Part shown: positions 47,895 to 58,345 of the stretch, in pieces
Layout: every line of letters begins with the position of its first letter
Numbering within the stretch: the stretch's first letter is position 1
DNA from: Exiguobacterium antarcticum DSM 14480
GTDB lineage: Bacteria; Bacillota; Bacilli; Exiguobacteriales; Exiguobacteriaceae
Assembly (NCBI RefSeq): GCF_000685865.1
Contig: NZ_JMKS01000003.1
Span: 682,001 to 746,000, forward strand
Reading direction: 5' to 3'
Length of the DNA stretch: 64,000 bases
Translations under genes and position numbers: made by a program
The notes under the pieces: generated by a model
Told to the model about the DNA's origin: nothing
What the model saw: the letters and a program-made list of their open reading frames with translations, nothing else
Database searches by the model: none

Positions 47895-48923
47895 CTACCC
47901 TTTCAAAATCGTTGTTGCTGCCCCTTCATCCGTAATCAGGATGATGTTCGGGGACTGTTTGACATACGCATTGATTGCTTCTGCCTTGGAATGTCCGCCC
48001 GCGACGACGATGACGTGTTCGACTTGTTTCAAGTCGTCGAGTTGCAGACCAACCGTCTTCACCCGATGCACGATTTTCCCGTCCCGATCGAAATAATAAC
48101 CAAATGCTTCTGCCACTGCGTGTTTGGTTTCAAGCTGTTCCAGTAACTCGGTTGAAGCGCGACGACGTTTCGCCATCGTTTTTGCCTCACCAATTCCATG
48201 TACCACGATTGAGGCATCTCTAATCATTTGTAACACATTTTTTATGCTTGGCTCTTCCACCATCTTGACAAACGTTTCCGTGCTGACCATGTCTGGGATG
48301 TGCAATAAGTGGTAATCACTTTGTGCACGGGACGCCATTCGTGAGCAGACCGTATTCGCTTGTAATTCAAGGGTTTCGCCTAGTCCACCACGTGCTGGCA
48401 CAAATGTCATCGGACGGTTTTCCTTGTCGGGCGACATCATCGCCGCGACGGAAGCCATCGTCGTTCCTCCTGTGACGGCAATCGTGTTGTGTACAGATGA
48501 AGAAAGTTCTCGTTTCAAACGTGCGACCGTCGCACGTCCCATATCGCGTTGTACCCAAAATGTCTGATCCGAGTCACCCGGTACGATGACGACATCTCGT
48601 ACGCCCAGTTTTTCTTTTAAAGCTTTCGCCATATCGGAAATCCCGGCCAGTTCTGCCATCACACTGTGCATACTCCGTAAGACGGTCCGTCCTTCGTCCG
48701 TTAAAGACATTCCTTGTGTTGCCACTTCGAGCAATCCTTGCTCTTTCAGAAAGTCTACTTCGCGCCGTAACACCCGCTCCGTCAAGCCAAGGCTTGTCGC
48801 TAGTGTACGTCGACCAATCGGTTGCATCAGCCGGACATAATGAAGTATGTCGTAACGTGTCTGCATTTCTTCAATCAGATCAGGCACGATTCGCTTTTGG
48901 ATCTGCACTAACTGCCGAATCAT
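47895..48923 (-). CDS. cggR: Central glycolytic genes regulator
   Basis: 342 residues of the SorC family. The N-terminal winged HTH (GRRTLATSLGLTERVLRREVDFL) is followed by the sugar-phosphate sensor domain (VPARGGLGETLELQANTVC, GIGEAKTMAKRRR). It represses the operon unless fructose-1,6-bisphosphate is present. First gene of the operon, so autoregulated. Confidence 0.96.
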   Translation of the reverse strand: MIRQLVQIQKRIVPDLIEEMQTRYDILHYVRLMQPIGRRTLATSLGLTERVLRREVDFLKEQGLLEVATQGMSLTDEGRTVLRSMHSVMAELAGISDMAKALKEKLGVRDVVIVPGDSDQTFWVQRDMGRATVARLKRELSSSVHNTIAVTGGTTMASVAAMMSPDKENRPMTFVPARGGLGETLELQANTVCSRMASRAQSDYHLLHIPDMVSTETFVKMVEEPSIKNVLQMIRDASIVVHGIGEAKTMAKRRRASTELLEQLETKHAVAEAFGYYFDRDGKIVHRVKTVGLQLDDLKQVEHVIVVAGGHSKAEAINAYVKQSPNIILITDEGAATTILKG

Positions 48924-48949
48924 GTATTTCCCGCTCCTCTCAAACTGCT

Positions 48950-48986
48950 GGACACTTTACGTCCCGCGTGTCGTATCTTGTCCCAC
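48950..48986 (-). promoter_or_regulatory. CggR operator
   Basis: On the minus strand, two tandem half-sites: GTGGGACAAGATACGACA then CGCGGGACGTAAAGTGTC. They match the GGGAC(N)nGTC pattern of the Bacillus CggR operator, and lie between the -10 and the cggR start, so binding would block elongation. Confidence 0.8.
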
Positions 48987-48999
48987 TTGGTACATCCTC

Positions 49000-49028
49000 A
49001 TCATAACAGCCATCGCACAAGGATTCAA
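49000..49028 (-). promoter_or_regulatory. Promoter of the glycolytic operon
   Basis: -35 TTGAAT (49023-49028), a 17-bp spacer and -10 TATGAT (49000-49005), upstream of the CggR operator. Confidence 0.75.
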
Positions 49029-49038
49029 GCCCCACCCT

Positions 49039-49299
49039 TCAACTTTTTTCAAGTAAGCGGTTTCTTATGGGCTCTGTCTCAAATTTGCCATAACTCCAAA
49101 TTTCAGACTGATACATCACAACCGGAATTTCATATAAAAACCGTAAGCTGAGCGCTGCATCTTCATCAATGTTGATTTCTTGGTACGACCAACCGGGAAA
49201 TTCGTCGAGTACGAAATCAAGTAAGACGGCGGCTTCCTCACATAGCGTACATCCCGGACGTGAATACAATATTAAGGTCATGTGTTCTTTTGTTTGCAT
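49039..49299 (-). CDS. Glutaredoxin-like thioredoxin-fold protein (DUF836 type)
   Basis: 86 residues. The redox motif CTLC follows LILYSRPG; then come YQEINIDEDAAL and the cis-Pro segment EIPVVMYQ, the glutaredoxin fold. It overlaps the rpoN stop by 1 nt and is translated with it. It probably reduces disulfides; the partner is unknown. Confidence 0.88.
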   Translation of the reverse strand: MQTKEHMTLILYSRPGCTLCEEAAVLLDFVLDEFPGWSYQEINIDEDAALSLRFLYEIPVVMYQSEIWSYGKFETEPIRNRLLEKS

Positions 49300-50450
49300 C
49301 AGTCATTCGCCTCTCGTCGGTTCGTGATGTCGGACCGGGTCAATTCAAGACCCGACCGGTACTTGGCAATCGTCCGTCGCGCGACTTGGATGCCTTCCAC
49401 TTGAAGACGATCAGCAATCTGTTGATCCGACAATGGCGTGATTGTTTCTTGAATCAGCTTCGCAATCCGCACCTTGACCAAAAAGCTCGATGTCCCATCC
49501 TGCGTCTTCGATACAAAAAAGTTTTCTAACGCCAATGTCCCGTGGGCAGTCCGGACCGTTTTGTTGGCAATCGCTCGACCGATCGTCGAAGGATGATATC
49601 CCGTTTGTTCAGCAACTTCCTTTTTTGTCAGTGGTTCCAGGTGAAGCTCACCTTCAAACCAACGGACTTGTCGTTTCGTGACGACATCTAAAATAGCCTC
49701 TAGCGTCTTCCGTCGTCGTTCGTACGCACTTAAAAAGGATTTTGCTTCTTCAAGATCCGTCCAGGACGCATCGACCGGTATGTCATACCAGACAATTCGG
49801 ATTTGACCATCCATCACCTGTACCTCAGCTTCCGGTATCGTCACGACGGTTGATGTCGGCAAGACCGGTCTTTTCGGCAACCGATTGATTCGTTGTTTCA
49901 TTTGCTGTCGCTCCGTTACATCCCTGATTCCCTGTAGGGCTTGTTTGAGCGACATCCCTGCTTGCAGCTCGGTGACCAGATCAATCAGTTGGTCTTCTTC
50001 TGACTCGATGGCGTGCAACAATCGGCACTCCGCCTCTGAACGTGCCGCGATACCGGTTGGTTCACATTGTTGGAGCAGTTGCCGCGCCTGTCTGATGATC
50101 GACTCCTCGCTCGCAAGCAGAATCGCTAATTCTGCGTCTGTCGTTCTGAGTAGTCCATCCGTATCTAAGTACATGATGAGTTGTTCCGCCATATATCCTA
50201 TTTCCTGTCTGACCGATTCTAAACGTATTTGCTTCAGAAGTTCATTCTCAAACGAGTCGATCCGATCCGCAACTTGCTCTAAATCTGGATGGATTGTTTT
50301 TCTTCCATTATGTTTCGTGTGCCTAGCACGACGGATGATCCGGTAAAGATGTTGCTCTAGTTCCGCGCGCGTCTCTTCTAAAACCGATAATTGAAACAAC
50401 TGTGCTGCTGACATCACAAGACGCTGCGCTTGTTCTTGTCTCTGTTCCAT
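49299..50450 (-). CDS. rpoN: RNA polymerase sigma-54 factor
   Basis: About 383 residues from ATG 50450 (AAGGGAAG upstream); the longer frame to 50519 looks less likely. The core-binding domain, the HTH (EPLTKKEVAEQTGYHPSTIGRAI) and the C-terminal RpoN box ARRTIAKYR are present. The N-terminal region I is short, with only a brief Gln-rich part (MEQRQEQAQRLVMSAAQLF). It directs transcription from -24/-12 promoters with an enhancer-binding protein, not encoded in this window. Confidence 0.93.
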   Translation of the reverse strand: MEQRQEQAQRLVMSAAQLFQLSVLEETRAELEQHLYRIIRRARHTKHNGRKTIHPDLEQVADRIDSFENELLKQIRLESVRQEIGYMAEQLIMYLDTDGLLRTTDAELAILLASEESIIRQARQLLQQCEPTGIAARSEAECRLLHAIESEEDQLIDLVTELQAGMSLKQALQGIRDVTERQQMKQRINRLPKRPVLPTSTVVTIPEAEVQVMDGQIRIVWYDIPVDASWTDLEEAKSFLSAYERRRKTLEAILDVVTKRQVRWFEGELHLEPLTKKEVAEQTGYHPSTIGRAIANKTVRTAHGTLALENFFVSKTQDGTSSFLVKVRIAKLIQETITPLSDQQIADRLQVEGIQVARRTIAKYRSGLELTRSDITNRREAND

Positions 50451-50567
50451 CTGTTCATCTTCCCTTTCTCCGACTGGATGTGGTTCTGTTTCTATTATAA
50501 TGTATGGGGATTGAATCAATCGTCCTTCAGCCTTTTACAAAAAAACAAGAAACTTCAGTTTCTAGTA

Positions 50568-50596
50568 TTGCTTTCCTGAAAAAATGTCGGTATACT
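50568..50596 (+). promoter_or_regulatory. Promoter of tRNA-Arg
   Basis: -35 TTGCTT (50568-50573), a 17-bp spacer and -10 TATACT (50591-50596), 22 nt before the tRNA 5' end. Confidence 0.75.
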
Positions 50597-50618
50597 ATTA
50601 ATTGTTCAGTAAAAACAT

Positions 50619-50694
50619 GCACCCGTAGCTCAGGGGATAGAGCACTGGTTTCCGGTACCAGGTGTCGGGAGTTCAAATCTCTCCGGGTGTACCA
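50619..50694 (+). tRNA. tRNA-Arg (anticodon CCG)
   Basis: 76 nt with CCA encoded. Acceptor GCACCCG pairs with CGGGTGT; the anticodon arm is CTGGT-TTCCGGT-ACCAG with CCG at 34-36, reading codon CGG; the T-arm contains GTTCAAATC. D-arm GCTCAGGGGATAGAGC is normal. Confidence 0.96.
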
Positions 50695-50709
50695 TACTTG
50701 AATCTACAG

Positions 50710-50738
50710 GCAATGCCGTTCTCGGTGTTGCTTTTTTT
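50710..50738 (+). terminator. Terminator after tRNA-Arg
   Basis: GCAATGCCG with CGGTGTTGC (two G-T pairs), a 4-nt loop and a seven-T run. Confidence 0.85.
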
Positions 50739-50800
50739 CTATATCGGTATGTTTACGCGAATCGGTTTCAGGAAAAATACCTAGAAGTCGCATCGTATCT

Positions 50801-50830
50801 TTTGACCAATACTGACCAAAGGATTATGAT
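50801..50830 (+). promoter_or_regulatory. clpP promoter overlapped by CtsR-like operator
   Basis: -35 TTGACC (50802-50807), a 17-bp spacer and -10 TATGAT (50825-50830). The complement of 50801-50817 reads GGTCAGTATTGGTCAAA, a tandem heptad close to the CtsR box, covering the -35 and spacer. Heat-stress derepression by CtsR loss is expected. Confidence 0.7.
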
Positions 50831-50880
50831 AAGAACAAGGCGAATATGAGCTACATACCTACTATAAGGAGGCAAAGACT

Positions 50881-51459
50881 ATGTTAATTCCAACAGTCAT
50901 CGAACAAACCAACCGCGGGGAACGTGCGTACGACATCTACTCACGTTTGCTCAAAGACCGGATCATCCTTCTCGGGAGCGCGATTGACGACAACGTCGCC
51001 AACTCAGTCGTTGCCCAGTTGCTGTTCTTAGCAGCAGAAGATCCAGATAAAGAAATCTCGCTTTACATCAACAGCCCAGGTGGTTCAATCACAGCCGGTA
51101 TGGCGATTTACGATACAATGAACTTCATCAAACCACAAGTTTCAACAATCTGCATCGGAATGGCTGCATCAATGGGTGCTTTCTTGCTTCAAGCAGGCGC
51201 TAAAGGAAAACGTTTTGCGCTTCCAAACGCTGAAATCATGATTCACCAACCACTTGGTGGCACACAAGGTCAAGCATCGGATATCAAAATCCACGCCGAA
51301 CGGATCATCAAGATGCGTGAACACTTAAACAAAATCATGGCTACAAATACAGGACAACCACTTGAAGTCATCGAGCGCGATACAGAGCGTGATAACTTCA
51401 TGTCTGCTCAAGCAGCAGCTGACTACGGTTTAATCGACCGTGTCATGGAACGTGCATAA
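50881..51459 (+). CDS. clpP: ATP-dependent Clp protease proteolytic subunit
   Basis: 192 residues. The catalytic triad lies in [11 protein letters not shown] (Ser), [10 protein letters not shown] (His) and [12 protein letters not shown] (Asp). It forms the 14-mer protease that works with ClpX/ClpC and degrades tmRNA-tagged proteins. Preceded by TAAGGAGG. Confidence 0.99.
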   Translation: MLIPTVIEQTNRGERAYDIYSRLLKDRIILLGSAIDDNVANSVVAQLLFLAAEDPDKEISLYINSPGGSITAGMAIYDTMNFIKPQVSTICIGMAASMGAFLLQAGAKGKRFALPNAEIMIHQPLGGTQGQASDIKIHAERIIKMREHLNKIMATNTGQPLEVIERDTERDNFMSAQAAADYGLIDRVMERA

Positions 51460-51468
51460 GCTTTCACG

Positions 51469-51503
51469 AACCGTCTTCACTTCATGTGGAGGCGGTTTTT
51501 TTA
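51469..51503 (+). terminator. Terminator after clpP
   Basis: AACCGTCTTCAC with GTGGAGGCGGTT, a 5-nt loop and a T-run. Confidence 0.85.
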
Positions 51504-51533
51504 GTTTGTTACCCGAATACCACATTGCAGTAT

Positions 51534-51590
51534 GAAAAAAGACCTCTGTCCGACTTCTCCCCTCAAGGAGAAAGTACGTGGACAGAGGTC
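51534..51590 (-). terminator. Terminator after the RHH-like gene
   Basis: Perfect 11-bp arms GACCTCTGTCC and complement with an inner CTTCTCC/GGAGAAAG pairing, then TTTTTT on the minus strand. Confidence 0.8.
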
Positions 51591-51598
51591 CTGATTCA

Positions 51599-51835
51599 TT
51601 AATCGATCATGTCTGTGATATCAGATACGATATCGTGGTTTTCGCGGATCAATGTGTAAATCCCGTTCGCATGTGGTGAAAGTTCTTCTTCTGCCTGTAA
51701 TTGCTTCAGGAACAGGGAAGTCGCAAACGTCACGAGTGTACTTTTCGGAACACCGATCGTTTTTGCTTTTTTCGTAAGCAGTTCATCAAACTTCGCATCT
51801 ACCGTCAGCGAAATACGTTTTTTGTCATTAGCCAT
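51599..51835 (-). CDS. Small ribbon-helix-helix-like protein
   Basis: 78 residues. The N-terminal strand KRISLTVDAKFDELLTKKAKTIGVPKSTLV has the RHH/Arc layout (alternating beta strand, then two helices), so DNA binding is likely. The acidic C-terminus is of unknown role. AAGGAG precedes the ATG. The target is unknown. Confidence 0.72.
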   Translation of the reverse strand: MANDKKRISLTVDAKFDELLTKKAKTIGVPKSTLVTFATSLFLKQLQAEEELSPHANGIYTLIRENHDIVSDITDMID

Positions 51836-51916
51836 TTCAAAAACTCCTTAATTCGAACATTTAGTTGCACCGACTATATATTATAGTAGACTATGGTTCA
51901 TCTCGCAAGTTACTCC

Positions 51917-52873
51917 CTAAAGAGCCCCGGTCATGGATTCGCCGTTTCGGAGTTTATCCGCAATTTGATCAATCTTGCGCAATCGATGATTGATACCTGA
52001 CTTCGAGATGGCACCACTTTCGACCATCTCGCCTAACTCCTGTAACGTCACGTCTTGATGGGTCACACGTAAGATCGCAATTTCTCTGAGTTTGTCCGGT
52101 AAGACATCGAGTCCGACCGTCCGTTCTAAGAACTTGATGTTCTCGACTTGGCGTAACGCCGCACCGACCGTCTTGTTTAAATTCGCCGTCTCACAGTTGA
52201 CGAGTCGGTTGACCGAATTGCGCATGTCCTTCAAAATCCGGACATCCTCAAAGCGTAACATCGAATAGGTCGCACCAATCAGCTTCAGGAAATCAGAGAT
52301 CTTTTCACTTTCCTTGATGTAGAGGATATGCCCTTTTTTCCGTTCGATCGCTTTTGCATTCAAGTCAAACTGATTCGTCAAGCTGCGTAAGGCGGCATTG
52401 TGTTCTTCATACAGACTGAAGATTTCCAAGTGATACGAAGACGTCGCCGGATTGTTTAGTGACCCGCCCGCTAAAAAGGCGCCCCGGAGATAAGCCCGGG
52501 CACGACGTTCATCGTGGAGAATCGAATCACTGATCGAGCGGATCATCGTAAACCCTTCTCCGAGAATACCGAGATCTTGCAGAATCTTGTCCGCTTGTTG
52601 TTTGACGCGGACGATGTAGACGTTATTTTTCTTTAACCGCATTTTTTTGCGGACGAGTAAATCGAGATGGACACCATAAGCGCGTTTGAGCAGCGAATAG
52701 ATCCGACGCGCAATCGACGCATTTTCCGTCGAGACGTCAAGTGTCAGTCCACGGCCGAGACCAAAGGAAATCGCCCCATTCATCCGGGCGAGCGCAGCAA
52801 GCTCCGCCTTCATCTCGTGATCGGTCATCGTAATTTGTGTTAATTCTTTTTTGACTTCTGAAGCAAAACTCAC
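51917..52873 (-). CDS. whiA: WhiA, DNA-binding/cell-division-related protein
   Basis: 318 residues. The N-terminal LAGLIDADG-like fold ([23 protein letters not shown]) and C-terminal HTH ([33 protein letters not shown]) are typical. It is the last gene of the conserved rapZ-yvcK-whiA operon and overlaps yvcK by 4 nt. Confidence 0.97.
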   Translation of the reverse strand: MSFASEVKKELTQITMTDHEMKAELAALARMNGAISFGLGRGLTLDVSTENASIARRIYSLLKRAYGVHLDLLVRKKMRLKKNNVYIVRVKQQADKILQDLGILGEGFTMIRSISDSILHDERRARAYLRGAFLAGGSLNNPATSSYHLEIFSLYEEHNAALRSLTNQFDLNAKAIERKKGHILYIKESEKISDFLKLIGATYSMLRFEDVRILKDMRNSVNRLVNCETANLNKTVGAALRQVENIKFLERTVGLDVLPDKLREIAILRVTHQDVTLQELGEMVESGAISKSGINHRLRKIDQIADKLRNGESMTGAL

Positions 52874-53868
52874 GTCAATTCCTCCTTCCCTTCAAATTGA
52901 CGGACCCGTCGAATCGATAAGACTTTCCGCATGACAAGGCTTGCGACGGCATCCGAATCATGGCGGATGAAGTGATGGTTGTAGTCCACGATATCATCCG
53001 CGAGTACTTCAATGCCGGCTTCTTCAAAACTCGTTTCATCGTAGGTCACCATATCCGCGTGATCCTTCTGGTATTTTCGTAAATAACTGACATCAATCGA
53101 TTCGTTATTGACGATGATCGTATCGATCACCCCTTTGCCGAGGAATCGTTCCAGGACGTTCAGGTGATCGTTTGCCGTAAAGGCCGTCGTCTCCCCCGGT
53201 TGTGTCATGACGTTGCAGATGTAGACGACCGGGGCAAGCGCCTGCTTGATCGCATCGCGAATCTCTTCGATCAAGACGTTCGGAATGACACTCGTGTAGA
53301 GGCTACCTGGACCAAGGACGATGACATCGGCGTCAAGAATAGCTTGAATCGCTTCCGGGACGGGGCGGACGTCTTCTTCTTCGAGGAAAATCCGGTCGAT
53401 GACCTTCCCGACTTTTGGAATCAGTGACTCCCCCTTGACGATTGTTCCGTCTTCAAACTCGGCACATAACGTAATCGTCCGTTCCGTTGCCGGATAAACT
53501 TTTCCTTCCGCATTCAGCAGTTGTCCCATGACACCAATCGCCTCGACAAACGAACCGTTACAGAGCTGCGTCGCTGCCGTCAGCATCAGGTTCCCGAGCG
53601 AATGGCCGTGCAGACCTTCCCCCGTCTCAAAGCGATATTGCATGATCCGGTCCATCAGTGTCTCGGACTTCGACAGTGAGACGATGACGTTTCGGATATC
53701 CCCCGGCGGCAACATGTTGAATTCCGTTCGCAAACGGCCCGAGCTTCCCCCGTCATCAGCGACGGTGACGATGGCCGTGATATCAAGCGGATAATGTTTT
53801 AACCCACGCAAAAGAGTTGATAGGCCCGTTCCTCCGCCGATGGCGACGACTTTTCGTTCCCATTTCAT
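52870..53868 (-). CDS. yvcK: YvcK-type gluconeogenesis factor (CofD-like)
   Basis: 332 residues. [14 protein letters not shown] begins the protein, then [23 protein letters not shown], and [18 protein letters not shown]. In B. subtilis the homologue is required for growth on gluconeogenic carbon and for cell shape; it binds UDP-GlcNAc. Overlaps rapZ and whiA. Confidence 0.97.
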   Translation of the reverse strand: MKWERKVVAIGGGTGLSTLLRGLKHYPLDITAIVTVADDGGSSGRLRTEFNMLPPGDIRNVIVSLSKSETLMDRIMQYRFETGEGLHGHSLGNLMLTAATQLCNGSFVEAIGVMGQLLNAEGKVYPATERTITLCAEFEDGTIVKGESLIPKVGKVIDRIFLEEEDVRPVPEAIQAILDADVIVLGPGSLYTSVIPNVLIEEIRDAIKQALAPVVYICNVMTQPGETTAFTANDHLNVLERFLGKGVIDTIIVNNESIDVSYLRKYQKDHADMVTYDETSFEEAGIEVLADDIVDYNHHFIRHDSDAVASLVMRKVLSIRRVRQFEGKEELT

Positions 53869-54737
53869 TATTTTTCCTCCTTTGCATGCACATAGTCCCG
53901 GTGATTCGTCACAATATGGTATTGGTTCTTGAACTCTTTACTGATCGCTTCCGCAAACGTGATCGACCGGTGTTTGCCGCCCGTACAGCCGAGTGCGACG
54001 ACGAGTTGTGATTTCCCTTCCCGCTCATACTGGGGAATCAGGAATTCTAACAAGTCGACGAGTTTTTTATAAAACAGCTTCGCTTCCGGCCATTGCATGA
54101 CGTAGGATGATACTTCAAGATCGAGTCCCGTTTTTGGTCGGAGTTCCGGAATATAAAACGGGTTCGGCAAGAAACGTAAGTCAAACACAAGATCGGCATC
54201 GAGTGGTAAACCATGCTTAAAGCCAAATGACATCACGTTGACCGTGAACGGAATCCGTTCCCCTTCCGTAAACTCTTTTAAAATCCGTTCTTTTAGTGCG
54301 AGCGGCTTGATGTCGCTCGTATCCATCAGCAATTGTGCTTTATCGCGGAATCCTTCAAGCAAGGTGCGTTCCCGCTCGATTCCGATCAGTGGTGAGGCGG
54401 TCGGGGCAAGCGGATGCGACCGGCGGGATTCTTTATACCGACGGACCAATACCTCATTGCGGGCGTCCAAATAAAGCATTCGGATTTGCAGGTTCGTTTT
54501 CTTCAAATCTTCATAAACGACAAAGAAACTATCGATGAAATCACGAGCCCGTGTATCGATGGCGACGGCGATTTTCGGACGCACCTGTCCAATCACTTCA
54601 ATCAATTGTGGTAGTAACGTCGGCGGTAAATTGTCGACACAAAAGTAGCCTAAGTCTTCAAAACTATTCATCGCGACCGTTTTCCCGGCGCCACTCATTC
54701 CTGTAATGATGACCAGTTGCGGTTGATTCTCTTCCAT
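53868..54737 (-). CDS. rapZ: RapZ/YvcJ nucleotide-binding protein
   Basis: 289 residues. The N-terminal P-loop [14 protein letters not shown] is followed by [11 protein letters not shown], and the C-terminal [16 protein letters not shown] is the family signature. It binds RNA and/or metabolites in related bacteria; in B. subtilis YvcJ affects competence. First gene of the operon. Confidence 0.97.
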   Translation of the reverse strand: MEENQPQLVIITGMSGAGKTVAMNSFEDLGYFCVDNLPPTLLPQLIEVIGQVRPKIAVAIDTRARDFIDSFFVVYEDLKKTNLQIRMLYLDARNEVLVRRYKESRRSHPLAPTASPLIGIERERTLLEGFRDKAQLLMDTSDIKPLALKERILKEFTEGERIPFTVNVMSFGFKHGLPLDADLVFDLRFLPNPFYIPELRPKTGLDLEVSSYVMQWPEAKLFYKKLVDLLEFLIPQYEREGKSQLVVALGCTGGKHRSITFAEAISKEFKNQYHIVTNHRDYVHAKEEK

Positions 54738-54796
54738 CTCTTCGCCCTCCAGACAACAGTTCCGTGTGTATTTTTTACTCTGATTTCAGTATAACA

Positions 54797-54845
54797 CAAA
54801 AAAAGAGCCAGCTTGATTGAAGTGCCCTCCAACCAAGCTGGTTCT
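54797..54845 (-). terminator. Terminator after trxB
   Basis: GAGCCAGCTTG with its complement, an inner 18-nt loop and a T-run on the minus strand, at the end of trxB. Confidence 0.85.
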
Positions 54846-54849
54846 TGAA

Positions 54850-55872
<1,023 letters not shown>

Positions 55873-57357
55873 CTAACACTTTGCACGCGCCGGGTTCAAA
55901 AGTCGTTGATAGGAACGAATCACAGCCGCCACCTCGTCGAACGAGACATCGACTAAAGCCGCACAGTCCTCAATCAAAGTCCCTTCACGGACGTCATGAA
56001 ACAGGTAAATCAACGCAGCAGCTGACACCTCAATCGCGTCAAACGTCTCTCCACTAAGGACGATTCGCGCGAATCGTTCATAAAAGTCCCCTTCTAAACT
56101 CATCCGTTCTTCATCTGAAACATACCGTTCCGCTAGACGAATCGTCAATAACGCACGATGAATCCGGGCATCGACGATCATTTTCTCACCGTTCATCTCA
56201 TGTAGAATCTGTTCTGTCAGCAATAAAACATCCGGATGATCCGTCACTTCCGGCATCATCGATAACGCCAGTTTTGCTTCCTCATCGTTCAGTTTACCAA
56301 GCAAAAGTGCCGTGAAAATCCGTGAGACGTCATCTTCCGTTTTCAGCGCTTGAATCAACGCGGAACGGAACTGAAGGTTATGTCGGATATCGTACGCTTC
56401 TTGTTCTTCCCGCATGCCTTGGGCTTCTTCTGATTGTAGGAAGGCAGCAGCTTCTTCGACATGTCCTGTCTTGAATGCTGAAATCGACAGCCAGTGACCG
56501 AATAGCGGGTCTCCCCGGTAACCACGACGTTCGAGTAACTTCAATTCTTCATACGCTAAATCATGACGACCGATGATCGCGAGCGTCGAAGCGACCTTGT
56601 AACGGGTCTCGAGATTGAGCGACCGGACGTGTTCGAGCTTCTGCGATAGACGGTGGGCTTCTTCGTCCTGTCCCATCTCATGTAACAAGACAAGCGTATT
56701 ACAGAGGGCGTGTAAGTTTCCTGGATTTCCATCAAGGACCTGTTCGAGTGACGCAAACGCCCGGTCATTTTCACCTAGATAAAACTCGACGATCGCAAGG
56801 TTGTTGTAGGCTGGCCAAAACGTCGGATACTGGATGATCAAAGCTTCCAGTGTCTCTTGCGCCGCAAATAACATCCCTTTGTCGATTTGACGTTGTGCTT
56901 GAGCATGCAAACGAATCAATTCATCCTCATCGTCATCTTCCATCTCTTGTTCGAGATCGATCAGTTCCACGAGTGCGGCCGATGCCTCTGCGTGTTTTCC
57001 GTTCGGTGCACTGGATAGATATTCAAGCGCATAGTTTTTTGCCTCTTCATATAAGGAGACGTGCGCGTAGTTATTCGCTAAATAAAATAATGATTCGGTA
57101 TTTGACTTGTCGAGCGTCCGCACTTGTTTCAAGACATCATTGGCATGGTTGATCTCGCCTGTCTCAAACAGGACACGTGCGTAACGTAAAAGATAGCGGA
57201 TATCGTCAGGCTGAAGCGTCGTGGCTTCATCGAGATGGTATACCGCCTCTTCAAGTCTCCCTTCCCGGTGCGCCTTCCGTCCGCGGAAATAAAAAAGTTC
57301 CGCTTGGCGCATTGTAATCGCAAAGGGGTCTGCTTTGTATTCAGTTAATTCCATCAT
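55873..57357 (-). CDS. Tetratricopeptide-repeat protein
   Basis: 494 residues, with TPR-type helices throughout: KAHREGRLEEAVYHLDEATTLQPDDIRYL, LFETGEINHANDVLKQVRTLD, LYEEAKNYALEYL, AYNNLAIVEFYLGENDRAFASLEQVLDGNPGN. No enzyme motif or signal peptide. It is a cytosolic scaffold or regulator of unknown partner; comparable large TPR genes lie near trxB in Bacillales. Confidence 0.85.
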   Translation of the reverse strand: MMELTEYKADPFAITMRQAELFYFRGRKAHREGRLEEAVYHLDEATTLQPDDIRYLLRYARVLFETGEINHANDVLKQVRTLDKSNTESLFYLANNYAHVSLYEEAKNYALEYLSSAPNGKHAEASAALVELIDLEQEMEDDDEDELIRLHAQAQRQIDKGMLFAAQETLEALIIQYPTFWPAYNNLAIVEFYLGENDRAFASLEQVLDGNPGNLHALCNTLVLLHEMGQDEEAHRLSQKLEHVRSLNLETRYKVASTLAIIGRHDLAYEELKLLERRGYRGDPLFGHWLSISAFKTGHVEEAAAFLQSEEAQGMREEQEAYDIRHNLQFRSALIQALKTEDDVSRIFTALLLGKLNDEEAKLALSMMPEVTDHPDVLLLTEQILHEMNGEKMIVDARIHRALLTIRLAERYVSDEERMSLEGDFYERFARIVLSGETFDAIEVSAAALIYLFHDVREGTLIEDCAALVDVSFDEVAAVIRSYQRLLNPARAKC

Positions 57358-57435
57358 GATTCAAGCCCCCATAGATCTAAATCTGGTTTCGTAGTTGCAG
57401 AGACAAGAATAACCTATCTCGGAAACCGTTGCAAC

Positions 57436-57467
57436 AGAAAAAAACGCCGGGGTTTACGCCCAGCGTT
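57436..57467 (-). terminator. Terminator overlapping the kapB end
   Basis: AACGCTGGGCGT with ACCCCGGCGTT (imperfect) and a seven-T run on the minus strand; the 5' arm overlaps the last codons of kapB. Confidence 0.7.
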
Positions 57468-57834
57468 TCGCATAAATCGATTCCAGTTCCTTGTAATTCT
57501 CTAAGCATTTTTGTACAAAAGCATCCGCTTCTGGATTTTGTCCGTTCAGACGCGCGACATCTTTGTCGTAGGCTTGACGTAAGCTCTCGGCATAGGCCGG
57601 AATTTCACCGTCGTACGCATAAACGACACTTGGTGCGACCGTCACTTTTTCGTGTGGGTGTAGGGCGGGACGAACATGGAAGAGCGGAACATCGACCTGG
57701 TTCGGATTGTGCAAGTCACCTTGGACCGGGTGTTTCTCGACCGCCAACACTTCCACGACCAACCCTTGTGGACGTTCTGCAAATAATCTTCCGAAATACT
57801 TTCCTGTTTTATACGTAAAGCGGATATAACTCAT
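57454..57834 (-). CDS. kapB: KapB, kinase-associated protein
   Basis: 126 residues from ATG 57834 (GGAGGAAACGAG upstream); the longer frame overlaps the previous gene and lacks a site. YKTGKYFGRLF, VLAVEKHPVQGDLHNPNQVDVPLFHVRPAL and YDGEIPAYAESLRQAY match KapB of B. subtilis as I recall. There it is linked to KinB in sporulation; the role here is uncertain as this lineage is not known to sporulate. Confidence 0.85.
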   Translation of the reverse strand: MSYIRFTYKTGKYFGRLFAERPQGLVVEVLAVEKHPVQGDLHNPNQVDVPLFHVRPALHPHEKVTVAPSVVYAYDGEIPAYAESLRQAYDKDVARLNGQNPEADAFVQKCLENYKELESIYAKRWA

Positions 57835-57862
57835 CTCGTTTCCTCCTCTTCTCACAGTTTCG

Positions 57863-58345
57863 TCACATTTCATGACGACGGAGCGGCTGACTCGAGACCC
57901 GTTCGCCTGGCAGGATGTCACGATGGACGACCGATCCTGCTCCGATCCTCGCGCCATCTCCAATCGTCACCCCTGGTAAAATCGTGACGTTGGCCCCGAT
58001 CAACACATCGTTTCCAATCGTGACGTTCCCGATCCGGTATTCCGTCGTTAAATATTCATGGCAGAGAATCGTCGTATTAAAACCGATGATCGTATTCGAG
58101 CCGATCGTGATCCGTTCCGGGAACATCGTATCCGGCATGACCATCAACGCGAGTGCCGTCCGGTCTCCGATCTTCATCCGCAAGAATGTCCGGTAGAGAC
58201 TGTTCTTAAAACGAAGCGACGGGGAAAAACGACCGATCGTGATGATGAGGAAACACCACATGACTTTAAAAAACGACACCGTCCGGTACATGTGCCACAG
58301 TGGATTCGTCGTCCCGACGCGATAGCGGTCAGTTCGTCTTGGCAT
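57863..58345 (-). CDS. yvoF: Hexapeptide-repeat acetyltransferase, YvoF-like
   Basis: 160 residues from ATG 58345 (MPRRTDRYRV), overlapping the ppaX end. Left-handed beta-helix repeats (ITIGSNTIIGFNTTI, VTIGNDVLIGANVTILPGVTIGDGARIGAG) and HEY form the acetyl-CoA site. Substrate unknown. Same neighbours as B. subtilis yvoF. Confidence 0.88.
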   Translation of the reverse strand: MPRRTDRYRVGTTNPLWHMYRTVSFFKVMWCFLIITIGRFSPSLRFKNSLYRTFLRMKIGDRTALALMVMPDTMFPERITIGSNTIIGFNTTILCHEYLTTEYRIGNVTIGNDVLIGANVTILPGVTIGDGARIGAGSVVHRDILPGERVSSQPLRRHEM

